Shown piece by piece: positions 6,631 to 15,303 of a stretch of DNA of 26,392 nucleotides. A program made the translations under genes and the position numbers. The stretch spans positions 1 to 26,392 of the forward strand of contig CAYYZW010000280.1 of NCBI GenBank assembly GCA_964476375.1, read 5' to 3'. Numbering within the stretch: the stretch's first letter is position 1; each line of letters starts with the position of its first letter. The notes under the pieces were generated by a model. The model did no database searches, had not been told where the DNA came from, and saw only the letters and a program-made list of their open reading frames with translations. This DNA is from SAT2750 sp964476375 (GTDB lineage Bacteria; Planctomycetota; Planctomycetia; Pirellulales; Pirellulaceae).

Positions 6631-9600
6631 ATGACCCGAACCATATTCAGGCCACGACCGCCGATGCCCCTCGTCTTTCTCGTGGGAACCCTCCTTTCCA
6701 TCGTTCCTGCAACCCTTCTTCCGGGCCAGCAGGACACTCCCCCACCCCAGTTCACGGCCGCCCAGCTTGAGTTCTTTGAGAAAGATGTTCGCCCCCTGCT
6801 GGCCCGCCACTGCTTCGCCTGCCACAGCGGCAAGGCCGCAAAACTCAAGGGCGGCCTGCGGCTCGATAGCCGGGCCCTGATTCTCAAGGGAGGCGATACG
6901 GGGCCGGCTGCCGTCCCCGGAAAATCCTCTGACAGCCTGCTTGTCGATGCGATTCAATACGGGGACACCTACCAGATGCCCCCCAAGTCCAAGCTTGCTC
7001 CCAGGGAGATTGAAATCCTGACTTCCTGGGTCGACGCGGGTCTTCCCTGGCCCGCCGGTGAAACCACCCGGCCCACGTCGCCATCCCCCGATTTCGACCT
7101 GGATGCGCGTCGATCCGACCACTGGTGCTGGCAACCACTCAAGCGGCATCGCCTGCCCCGGGTGAACGACCGGTCCTGGCCTTCCGTCCCGCTGGATTAT
7201 TTCGTGCTTGACCGGCTCGAAAAGGAGAAACTCACCCCCGCCACCCTCACCGATCGCAACTCCCTGATTCGACGCGCCTATTTCGACCTGGTCGGCTTTC
7301 CTCCATCTCCTGACGAGGTGGCGGCATTTATCGCCGATCAAAACCCATCCGCATTTTCCGCTGTCATCGATCGCTTGCTGGATTCACCCCATTTCGGTGA
7401 ACGCTGGGCAAGGCACTGGATGGATCTCGTCCGCTACGCGGAATCGCATGGGCACGAATTTGATTATCCAATCCACAATGCCTACCAGTACCGGGATTAC
7501 CTGATCCGCGCCTTGAACACCGACGTCCCGTATGACCGTTTCATCAAGGAACACCTTGCCGGCGACCTGCTCCCGGATCCCAGGCGACACCCGCAGAACG
7601 GAATCAACGAATCGATCATTGCCACGGGCTTCTGGTACCTTGGCGAGGCCACGCACTCGCCGGTCGATGTGCTTGGGGACCAGGCATCACGAGTCGACAA
7701 CCAACTTGACGTGATGGCGAAAACATTTCTTGGCGTTACCCTGGCCTGCGCCCGCTGCCACGACCACAAGTTCGACGCCATCAGCACTCGTGATTATTAC
7801 TCGATGTTTGGCTACCTGCAGAGCTCCCGGCGGAATACCGCGCTCCTGGACCCGAACGGCCAGATCCAATCACGCGTCGATCGACTGGACAAGGAACGCG
7901 AAAAGGCGACAGCCCTGATTGACTCACGATTGCTTGGCGAGGACCGGCTATCTCCCGGGGTTTTCGGCAAGTACCTCCTGGCTTCCCGCGAAATCGGATT
8001 CGGTAGCCAGAACGACCTGGCCGCCGTCGCCGGGACGTTCGGCCTGGACGAATCCATCCTGAAGACCTTCTCCACTTACCTGTTATCCGCCGCGACCATG
8101 CAGCCAGGCAACCCTTTCCATCTGTGGCGACGCACCGCCGAGAAAAAGGGCACCGACGTGCATGCCGCCGTGACGGCGATTCAGTCAGAGCACGACCGGG
8201 CTGTGGCGGCGGCAGAAGAGGGTGCCGCGGCCAGCCCCCTGATTCCGATTTCCGACCACGGGGACCCGCTCTGGATGGCCCACGGGCCGGCCTTCCGGCC
8301 TTCCGCACAGGCCCTCCTGGCGATGGGCATGGGACCACCGCACTATGTACCCGCCGGCCAGTTACATAGTGGCGTGATTGCCGCCAAGCTGGAAGGATCC
8401 ATACGATCTCCGCTCTTCACGCTGACCCACAAGAACATCCACCTTCATGTCAAAGGGACTGGTGTCACCGTCCGGCTGATTATCGAGGGATATTACATGG
8501 ATGAATTCAACGCGCTCCTTTTCCGGGGCTTCAAGCAGGACATCAAGGACGTGAGCACATTCAGCTGGCGAACACTTGGTTCGGATGTGGGGCGGTACGT
8601 CGGGCATCGCGGCTACATCGAGGTGATCGACCATGGTGGGGGCTCGATTGCCATCGACCAGGTGCGGCAGTCCGACGGCGGGCCACCACCGCCCGGCGCC
8701 GGCCTCTCGTCGCTGCTCCTTGACGCACGTCAAGCGGCCACGACTCATGAGGATGTCGCCGGGGCCTATGCCCGCTGGTGGGAAAACCTCCCCTCTCGCT
8801 GGTCGTCCGGCAGGCAGCAGCCGCTGGACATCCAGCTTGTGAATGCCATTCTTTCTGCCGGCCTTCTCGCGGGCAAAGGCTCGGACCAGGCACTCTCCGA
8901 GTCCCAGCAACGTTACCAGGAGGTGGCCTCCTCCGTTCCGGCACCGATGAAAGTACTGGCCATTGCGGACGGCGATGGGCAGGATCACCCCATCTACATC
9001 CGGGGCAATCCCCATATCCGCGGCGACCAGGCGGAGCGCGGCTTCCTTGCCGCCCTTTCCGATCCCAAGAACCCCCTTGTCACCGGGCCGGGCAGCGGGC
9101 GACTGGCGCTGGCCGAGAAAATGGTGTCGCCGGACAACCCGCTTGTTTCCCGCGTGATCGTCAATCGCATCTGGCATCACCTGTTTGGCAGGGGACTGGT
9201 CGCAACCGTCGACAATTTCGGGGTGCTCGGCGAAAAACCAAGCCACCCCCGCCTGCTCGATTACCTGTCGCTGGAGTTCATGGACGACGGCTGGTCGATC
9301 AAGCGGCTTCTAAAGCGAATCATGCTCAGCAGCAGTTACCGGATGTCCTCCCGCGCCGACCCCCGGCACCTGCAGAAGGATCCGACCAACCTGCTCCTGC
9401 ATCATGCGAATGTTCGACGACTGGAGGGGGAGGTTATCCGGGATGCGATACTTGCCGTCTCCGGCCAGTTAAACCGTGATAAACTCTATGGTCCCCCGGT
9501 TCCCATTCATATCACGCCGTTCATGACTGGTCGCGGACGGCCCGGTGGAGGCCCACTGGATGGAGACCGCAGGCGAAGCATCTATATTGCTGTCCGGCGC

Positions 9601-9978
9601 AATTTCCTCTCGCCGATGATGCTCGCTTTCGACACTCCCATCCCCTTTAATTCCATGGGGCGCAGGAACGTCTCGAACGTGCCATCCCAGTCCCTGATCC
9701 TGATGAATGACCCCTTTGTCATTCAACAGGCGACCCTCTGGGGAGAACGGATCTCCGGCCTGGAGGCGAATTCCCGACTGGCACGAATCCGCCAGATGTA
9801 CCTCGAGGCCCTCTCGCGACAACCCACGGACGAGGAACTGGAATCCTCGGTTGCCTTCCTCCTCTCCCAGGCCACCGAGTATGGTATACCGGCCGACCAG
9901 GTGGATCGTGACGTTCGACCATGGGCCGACCTGGGACACGTGCTTTTCAACATGAAATCCTTTGTATTCCTTTACTAG
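6631..9978 (+). CDS. Exported PSCyt1/DUF1549/DUF1553 planctomycete protein
   Basis: A 1115-residue giant protein of a family expanded in planctomycetes; the biochemical role is unknown. An N-terminal signal or anchor (hydrophobic stretch LVFLVGTLLSIVPATLL, about residues 14-30) precedes the PSCyt1 cytochrome-like domain with heme motif C61-F-A-C64-H65. The DUF1549 (PSCyt2) region follows at about 185-400 (LDYFVLDRLEKEKL; SPHFGERWARHWMDLVRYAES). It contains a second CxxCH at residues 373-377 (ACARCHDHKFD). The middle (about 500-750) resembles a carbohydrate-binding or jelly-roll insert by position only. The C-terminal DUF1553 (PSD1, about 800-1100) has NPLVSRVIVNRIWHHLFGRG and LLKRIMLSSSYRMSS. 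It ends 13 bases before the DUF1501 gene. The two heme motifs suggest periplasmic electron transfer, and the context with LamG and PQQ suggests polymer binding or oxidation; both are inference. Confidence 0.93.
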   Translation: MTRTIFRPRPPMPLVFLVGTLLSIVPATLLPGQQDTPPPQFTAAQLEFFEKDVRPLLARHCFACHSGKAAKLKGGLRLDSRALILKGGDTGPAAVPGKSSDSLLVDAIQYGDTYQMPPKSKLAPREIEILTSWVDAGLPWPAGETTRPTSPSPDFDLDARRSDHWCWQPLKRHRLPRVNDRSWPSVPLDYFVLDRLEKEKLTPATLTDRNSLIRRAYFDLVGFPPSPDEVAAFIADQNPSAFSAVIDRLLDSPHFGERWARHWMDLVRYAESHGHEFDYPIHNAYQYRDYLIRALNTDVPYDRFIKEHLAGDLLPDPRRHPQNGINESIIATGFWYLGEATHSPVDVLGDQASRVDNQLDVMAKTFLGVTLACARCHDHKFDAISTRDYYSMFGYLQSSRRNTALLDPNGQIQSRVDRLDKEREKATALIDSRLLGEDRLSPGVFGKYLLASREIGFGSQNDLAAVAGTFGLDESILKTFSTYLLSAATMQPGNPFHLWRRTAEKKGTDVHAAVTAIQSEHDRAVAAAEEGAAASPLIPISDHGDPLWMAHGPAFRPSAQALLAMGMGPPHYVPAGQLHSGVIAAKLEGSIRSPLFTLTHKNIHLHVKGTGVTVRLIIEGYYMDEFNALLFRGFKQDIKDVSTFSWRTLGSDVGRYVGHRGYIEVIDHGGGSIAIDQVRQSDGGPPPPGAGLSSLLLDARQAATTHEDVAGAYARWWENLPSRWSSGRQQPLDIQLVNAILSAGLLAGKGSDQALSESQQRYQEVASSVPAPMKVLAIADGDGQDHPIYIRGNPHIRGDQAERGFLAALSDPKNPLVTGPGSGRLALAEKMVSPDNPLVSRVIVNRIWHHLFGRGLVATVDNFGVLGEKPSHPRLLDYLSLEFMDDGWSIKRLLKRIMLSSSYRMSSRADPRHLQKDPTNLLLHHANVRRLEGEVIRDAILAVSGQLNRDKLYGPPVPIHITPFMTGRGRPGGGPLDGDRRRSIYIAVRRNFLSPMMLAFDTPIPFNSMGRRNVSNVPSQSLILMNDPFVIQQATLWGERISGLEANSRLARIRQMYLEALSRQPTDEELESSVAFLLSQATEYGIPADQVDRDVRPWADLGHVLFNMKSFVFLY

Positions 9979-9991
9979 GCGGAGCCACGCC

Positions 9992-11425
9992 ATGACCCAC
10001 TGTGGTCGTTTTCGACAAGCCCCGTTATCCCGTCGGCAGATGCTCTCGCACTGTTGTGGCGGCTTTGGCTCCATTGCACTCGCCTCGATGCTGGCCGGGG
10101 ATACCGCCCCGGGACAGGATCCGGCCGCGTCGTCTCCATTTCGACCCCGGCCAACCCACTTCCCGGCCAAGGTCAAGCACGTGATTTACCTCTACATGGA
10201 CGGGGGGCCTTCTCAGGTCGACACGTTCGATCCCAAGCCGCGGTTGATCACGGACAACGGCAAGCCCTTTGCCATGAAAATCGAACCGACCCAGTTCAAT
10301 AATATTGGCAGGACCCTTGCCAGCCCCTGGAAGTTCCAACAGCACGGGGAAAGCGGGACTCCCGTGAGCGATCTCTTTCCCCACGTCGCCAAGCACGTCG
10401 ACGACATGGCAGTCATCCGTTCGATGACCTCCAAGTTCTCCGAGCACACCAACGGCAATTACTTCCTCCACACCGGGATCGGAATCCAGGGGAGGCCCAG
10501 CATGGGCGCCTGGGTTGGTTATGGCCTGGGGACGGAATGCGAAGACCTCCCCGCCTTTATTGTCCTCAATGGCGGCCTCACCCCTCCGGGCGGGCTGGAC
10601 AACTTTAACAGCGGCTTCCTCCCCGCCAGTTACCAGGGATCCGTGTTCGGTGCCCAGACACCACCACTCAGTAATATCCAGCGACGAGAAGCGTCGGACC
10701 AGCTCCAGCAAAACAAGCTGGCATTGCTCGCCAGACTCGACAGGGGCGAGCTCGCCCAGCGGGGGAGCGATGACCAGGTTGAATCGGCCATCGCGAACTA
10801 CGAACTCGCCTATCGCATGCAGTCGGTCGTCCCCGAGCTCACCGATCTTTCAAACGAGACAGCCCAGACGCGAACCCTTTACGGGCTTGATGCCAAGACC
10901 AAGGGAACCGCGACGTTCGGCCGGCAGTGCCTGCTCGCACGCCGACTGATCGAAAAGGGCGTTCGCTTCATCGAACTCACCTGTCCTTCCGTGGGGCATG
11001 ACCGCTGGGACCAGCATGGAAATCTCGCGAAAGGGCACGCGGAGAATGCCGCCGCCGTCGACCAGCCGATCGGTGCGCTGCTTGCCGACCTCAAGCAGCG
11101 CGGCCTCTTCGAGGAGACACTGATTGTCTGGTCAGGAGAATTCGGTCGCACGCCGTTTGCCCAGGGCAATAACGGTCGTGACCACAACCCCTTCGGGTTC
11201 AGTCTCTGGCTTGCCGGGGGTGGCGTCAAAGGGGGGGTCGTGCACGGGAAAACAGATGAATTCGGCTACAAGGCCGTGGAAGACATATTGCAGATCCATG
11301 ACCTGCATGCCACGATGCTCCACCTACTCGGCCTCGACCACCTGAAACTCACCTTTCGTTTCAGTGGTCGGGACATGAGACTCACGGACGTACATGGCGA
11401 GATCATCGAGGATATCCTGGCATGA
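9992..11425 (+). CDS. Tat-exported DUF1501 protein (alkaline-phosphatase/sulfatase-like fold)
   Basis: 477 residues. A twin-arginine signal (LSRRQMLSHCCGGFGSIALASMLAG, about residues 13-37) indicates folded export. DUF1501 landmarks are YLYMDGGPSQVDTFDPKP, SEHTNGNYFLHTG, RPSMGAWVGYGLG, WDQHGNL, VWSGEFGRTPFAQG, GRDHNPFGFS and LHATMLHLLGLDHLKLTF. The fold is related to sulfatases and alkaline phosphatases, but the family's substrate is not known and the classic sulfatase Cys/Ser maturation motif is not seen. The ATG at 9992 follows GGCGGAG by 8 bases; the open frame runs further up but overlaps the preceding gene. It is almost always paired with a DUF1553 gene in planctomycetes, as here. Its last bases overlap the next gene (ATGA, 11422-11425), which indicates translational coupling. 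Confidence 0.93.
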   Translation: MTHCGRFRQAPLSRRQMLSHCCGGFGSIALASMLAGDTAPGQDPAASSPFRPRPTHFPAKVKHVIYLYMDGGPSQVDTFDPKPRLITDNGKPFAMKIEPTQFNNIGRTLASPWKFQQHGESGTPVSDLFPHVAKHVDDMAVIRSMTSKFSEHTNGNYFLHTGIGIQGRPSMGAWVGYGLGTECEDLPAFIVLNGGLTPPGGLDNFNSGFLPASYQGSVFGAQTPPLSNIQRREASDQLQQNKLALLARLDRGELAQRGSDDQVESAIANYELAYRMQSVVPELTDLSNETAQTRTLYGLDAKTKGTATFGRQCLLARRLIEKGVRFIELTCPSVGHDRWDQHGNLAKGHAENAAAVDQPIGALLADLKQRGLFEETLIVWSGEFGRTPFAQGNNGRDHNPFGFSLWLAGGGVKGGVVHGKTDEFGYKAVEDILQIHDLHATMLHLLGLDHLKLTFRFSGRDMRLTDVHGEIIEDILA

Positions 11426-14400
11426 AATTTCATGTTTCCCTACTGCTGATAGCCTCGGTCTTCGCCTCCGGTTCGGCGCCCAAGCAGGCTCATTCCGCCG
11501 ACCCGATTCATAGCTGGGTTTTCGATGCGGCGCATTATCAAAAAGGGCATTTTCAGCCGGTGGACGGTGTGCTTGGGGCCTACCCTCGGACCCAACCTTC
11601 CTACCGGGCCCCCAGCGGGGCGCTCCGGCTCGATGGAGACAAGGACTGGGCCGTCGCCGGCACGGGGGGCAATCAACCTGTCATTCCCGGCGATCTTCCC
11701 GCAGACGCCCTCGGCATCGAGGCCTGGGTCTTTGTCGATCGGCTCCAGGACTGGAACGGCATTGCAAGTGCAATCCAGGATAACGGGGATTTTGAAAGGG
11801 GCTGGATGCTGGGAATGCGAAACCAGTGTTTCTGTTTTGGACTCACTGCAAGCACTGCCAAACGCCTCACCTACCTCGATGCCCCCGAACCGATCGAGCC
11901 GGGAAACTGGTACCACGTCGGGGCGACCTACGATGGCACACGAATGCGGCTTTACGTGGATGGGCGATTGGCAGCCGAATCGACCGCACAGAAGGGGCCG
12001 ATCCTGTATCCTCCCGAGACCCTGTTTTCCATCGGGGCCTACCATGACAGTAACGAACATTACGCGCTCAAGGGCGCACTCGCATCCCTATCGATCTATG
12101 ACACGGCGGCCCCGGAAGCAGATTTTCGCGACCACTACCAGCAGCAAAGGCACCGGTATGAATCCGAACGCCCCCTGACCGAAACAATCCAGGGCTGGCC
12201 GACTTACATGCGAGACAATCGCCGAAGCGGCATCACCCCGGAAAAAGTGGCGATGCCGTTATATTGCCAGTGGATTTACCAGACGGATTTGCCACCTCAG
12301 CCCGCATGGCCTCCACCGGCCAAGCAGAATTTCTGGAGCCAGACGTTCAATCTCAAGGCGCGTGTGATTTTCGACCGATCCTTCCACCTTGTTTCCGATG
12401 GGAGGTCGGTGTTTTTCGGAACCTCCGCAGACGACCAGGTGGTCAGCCTGGATGTCCTCACCGGAAAGCCCACCTGGCGTTTTATTGCAGCCGGCCCCGT
12501 GCGACTTGCCCCCACACTCCACAAGAATCAACTCTACGTTGGAAGCGACGACGGTCACCTCTACTGCCTGGACGCGACGGACGGTACGGAAAAATGGCGG
12601 TTCAGGGCGGCCCCCGGCCCACGCCTGATCCCTGGAAACAACCGGATCATCTCCCGCTGGCCGGTCCGCACCGGCGCCCTTCTTGACCGTGGCCTGATCC
12701 GTATCGCCGCCGGACTTTTCCCAACCCAGGGTACCTACCAGTACACGGTCAACCCGGCCACGGGCGAGGCCGAGGCAAGTGGACGTATCGGGTTTTCCCC
12801 CCAGGGCTACATGCAACGGCGCGGAACGCGTCTGATGGTCTCCCAGGGGAGGGCGCCCGCGGCAGCGATCGGTGCCCTGGCCCGCGCGCCGAAACCGGAA
12901 CCGGTCGATGCGCCGGCTGCCAAGGGGGATGTCGTGTTTGCCGGCATCACCGCCGGTGGGGTCCATTTCCTTTCCACGCCCGAAGGAATCGTGGCACTGG
13001 ACCGCCGTGGTAACGAAATCTGGCAGGCAGATGTCGAGGGTACGTGTTACTCCCTGATCGTCACCAACGGCCGGCTGCTTGCCAGTACCGACCGGGGTCT
13101 CGTGTATTGTTTTTCTCCCGAGGCAACGACAGAACCGCTGCGGCACGGGGAACAATTATCCGCCGCGCCGCCCTGGAAGCCGCTTGACGACGATTTTTCC
13201 GCACTGCTTGTGAAAACGGCCCAGGATCGGCTGACGGAGGTCCAGGGTTTTGTGCCCCAGGCCGGTTACGCACTGGTCACCGGGCCCTCCCCCCTGGCCG
13301 TGGCGGATCTGCTCAGATCCCATTTCCCTTTCCGGGTGGTTGTCATGCCGGATACCGGTTCCGACGTCCAGGCCCTTCGGGAGCAGGCTCGCATGGGAGG
13401 AATCCATGATCGTGTTGTCATCCACGATCCTGTCTCGGATGAGCTTCCTTATGCGGACAACCTTTTCAACCTTGTTTACACCGGCCGGCTGACCGCGGCG
13501 GCCACCGCAACGGAAATTATTCGCGTCCTCCGACCGGCTGGCGGGAGTGCCATCGTGGCCGACCCGGCTTTCGCCGACCAGGCCGCCCAGCTACGTCGAT
13601 CCGTGCCTCGCGCCACGCTGGTCCGGTGCGGCCCCGGCGACACGTGGTACGCCGCCGCAAAGGCCCCGCCGCAGGGGATTGGCCAATGGACGCATATTTA
13701 CGGCAGCACCTCGAATACCTCCAGCAGTGACGACCAGCTGGTCAGGGGCCCGCTGGCTCTTCAGTGGTTCGGGGGGCCCGGCCCTCGCCAGATGATTGAT
13801 CGTCACCACCGGACCGTTCCCCCGCTGGTCACCGATGGCTGGATGTTCATCCCGGGTGACGAACGGGTAATCTGTGTCGATGCCTATAATGGCTCGGTCA
13901 CCTGGAACACCCCGGTCCCATTGAGTCGCCGGGTCGGTGCCCTTCGCGACGCCGGCAGCATGTCCGCGACAAGAGACCTGCTGTACATCGTGGCCGGCGA
14001 ACAATGCCACGCGCTCTCGGTTGCGACGGGCAGGCCGGCTGTCAGCTTGTCCGCCCCGCTTCCTGGCGAAGACACGCGCCACTGGGGTTACGTGGCACGT
14101 GCTGGCACACAACTCCTGGGGAGCACCACGCGCCCTGGCGCATCGCGTTCAGGCCTGTCACGGGAACAGATCTCCGAGACCTATTACGATTCCCTGCCGA
14201 TCGTCACCAGCGACTCACTCTTCAGCATGGACCGGCATGACGGAAAACGTCACTGGCAGTACATTCCCACCGCCGGTGCGATCGTGAACCCGACGGTCAC
14301 GGTGGCCGACGGCAAGATCTTTTTCGTGGAGAGCAGCAACCCGGAAACCCTCACGGACGTTGACGGACGGAGTACCCCGGAGCAACTGCTCGCCGGGGGT

Positions 14401-15018
14401 GCAAGCCTGGTCGCACTGGATCTCTCCTCTGGATCGCTCTTATGGCGGCAAAAGGCGGATTTTTCCGCTATCCAGCACCACCTCTATCTCTCCCATGCCA
14501 AAGGGACACTCCTGGCAGTGGGAAGTCGCAATGCCGACGGGGCGGGCAAGCCCACTGTCTGGTATGACGTTTTCGCCTTCGATTCCTCCAACGGTAAAAA
14601 ACGCTGGTCCGCCACACACAACCAGGGCCAGGACATCGGGGGCAGTCACGGCGAACAGGATCACCATCCGGCCATCGTCGGGGACACGATCTACGTGGAA
14701 CCGGTTGCCTATTCGATCATCGATGGCACGCGCCGTGCCGGCTGGCAGATGAACCGCGGTGGGCATGGCTGCGGCGCCCTCTCCGCGTCCGCCCACACCG
14801 TCTTTTTCCGCGCCGGCACCGCCACCATGTGTGACCTGGACACCGGCCGCAAAGAAAAAGTCACCACGGTCAGCCGCCCCGGTTGCTGGATCAACATGAT
14901 CCCCGCCAACGGCATGCTTTTGATCCCCGAGGCGAGCTCCGGATGTACCTGCGATCTTGCCATCCAGACTTCCATGGCCTTTGCGCCGGCCGGCACCACA
15001 AAATCGGGAAAGGAGTAG
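11422..15018 (+). CDS. Exported LamG / PQQ-like beta-propeller protein with a methyltransferase-like insert
   Basis: A 1198-residue secreted protein. The signal peptide (to about residue 26, AHSA) is followed by a LamG/concanavalin-type domain (about 73-243: GIEAWVFVD, NWYHVGATYDGTRMRLYVDG). A first group of PQQ-type blades follows (about 257-563: VVSLDVLTGKPTWRF, LYCLDATDGTEKWRF, IVALDRRGNEIWQ). Residues about 592-740 look like a class I SAM methyltransferase (LPYADNLFNLVYTGR; EIIRVLRPAGGSAIV), but the glycine-rich SAM loop is poor (LVTGPSPLAVADLL). A second propeller section (about 753-1193) ends in a Cys-rich tail (SRPGCWINMIPAN; EASSGCTC). Known enzymatic PQQ dehydrogenase residues were not identified. 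Translationally coupled to the DUF1501 gene (4-base overlap), so probably one complex or pathway. Function unknown; surface polysaccharide binding is a reasonable inference. Confidence 0.88.
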   Translation: MKFHVSLLLIASVFASGSAPKQAHSADPIHSWVFDAAHYQKGHFQPVDGVLGAYPRTQPSYRAPSGALRLDGDKDWAVAGTGGNQPVIPGDLPADALGIEAWVFVDRLQDWNGIASAIQDNGDFERGWMLGMRNQCFCFGLTASTAKRLTYLDAPEPIEPGNWYHVGATYDGTRMRLYVDGRLAAESTAQKGPILYPPETLFSIGAYHDSNEHYALKGALASLSIYDTAAPEADFRDHYQQQRHRYESERPLTETIQGWPTYMRDNRRSGITPEKVAMPLYCQWIYQTDLPPQPAWPPPAKQNFWSQTFNLKARVIFDRSFHLVSDGRSVFFGTSADDQVVSLDVLTGKPTWRFIAAGPVRLAPTLHKNQLYVGSDDGHLYCLDATDGTEKWRFRAAPGPRLIPGNNRIISRWPVRTGALLDRGLIRIAAGLFPTQGTYQYTVNPATGEAEASGRIGFSPQGYMQRRGTRLMVSQGRAPAAAIGALARAPKPEPVDAPAAKGDVVFAGITAGGVHFLSTPEGIVALDRRGNEIWQADVEGTCYSLIVTNGRLLASTDRGLVYCFSPEATTEPLRHGEQLSAAPPWKPLDDDFSALLVKTAQDRLTEVQGFVPQAGYALVTGPSPLAVADLLRSHFPFRVVVMPDTGSDVQALREQARMGGIHDRVVIHDPVSDELPYADNLFNLVYTGRLTAAATATEIIRVLRPAGGSAIVADPAFADQAAQLRRSVPRATLVRCGPGDTWYAAAKAPPQGIGQWTHIYGSTSNTSSSDDQLVRGPLALQWFGGPGPRQMIDRHHRTVPPLVTDGWMFIPGDERVICVDAYNGSVTWNTPVPLSRRVGALRDAGSMSATRDLLYIVAGEQCHALSVATGRPAVSLSAPLPGEDTRHWGYVARAGTQLLGSTTRPGASRSGLSREQISETYYDSLPIVTSDSLFSMDRHDGKRHWQYIPTAGAIVNPTVTVADGKIFFVESSNPETLTDVDGRSTPEQLLAGGASLVALDLSSGSLLWRQKADFSAIQHHLYLSHAKGTLLAVGSRNADGAGKPTVWYDVFAFDSSNGKKRWSATHNQGQDIGGSHGEQDHHPAIVGDTIYVEPVAYSIIDGTRRAGWQMNRGGHGCGALSASAHTVFFRAGTATMCDLDTGRKEKVTTVSRPGCWINMIPANGMLLIPEASSGCTCDLAIQTSMAFAPAGTTKSGKE

Positions 15019-15084
15019 CCAGGCCGTCTCTCACCCACCCGGTGGCCCCCTGTCCTTACTATCCAACGTGTAAAGAGGTACCCC

Positions 15085-15288
15085 ATGCAAAAGATCAAGA
15101 TCTTCAAGAACATCGAGAGTGAGATCCCATTGCTGGAGCAAGAGATCAACGACTGGCTTTCCGAAACGGGTGCCACGGTGGTCCAGATGACGGGCAACAT
15201 CGCACCCCAGACCCCCTCCAGTACGGGGATGGGCAGCAGCTCATTTTCCAGTTCCGACGTTCTGGTTCTGATCGTCTACGAGGACTAG
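15085..15288 (+). CDS. 67-residue conserved-looking small protein of unknown function
   Basis: The strong ribosome-binding site AAAGAGGT lies 7 bases before the ATG. The product starts with MQKIKIFKNIESEIPLLEQEIN, a helical, charged N-terminus, then VVQMTGNIAPQTP, a Ser-rich linker (SSSFSSSD) and a hydrophobic C-terminus VLVLIVYED. It has no signal peptide, metal motif or recognised domain. From memory, very similar short proteins occur in other planctomycetes, which makes it a real gene, but no function is known to me. It ends 15 bases before the OSBS-like gene, so they are likely cotranscribed. The 66-base gap after the PQQ gene may allow readthrough from the large operon. Confidence 0.8.
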   Translation: MQKIKIFKNIESEIPLLEQEINDWLSETGATVVQMTGNIAPQTPSSTGMGSSSFSSSDVLVLIVYED

Positions 15289-15303
15289 GGGTGCCGCAGG
15301 ATT

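Noticed and set aside
8362..9246. Minus-strand frame (294 codons) inside the DUF1553 gene
   Set aside because: Antisense to the real DUF1549/DUF1553 coding frame; no motif or ribosome-binding site; composition typical of a shadow frame.
12259..13155. Minus-strand frame inside the PQQ gene
   Set aside because: Shadow of the beta-propeller coding frame; no recognisable domain.
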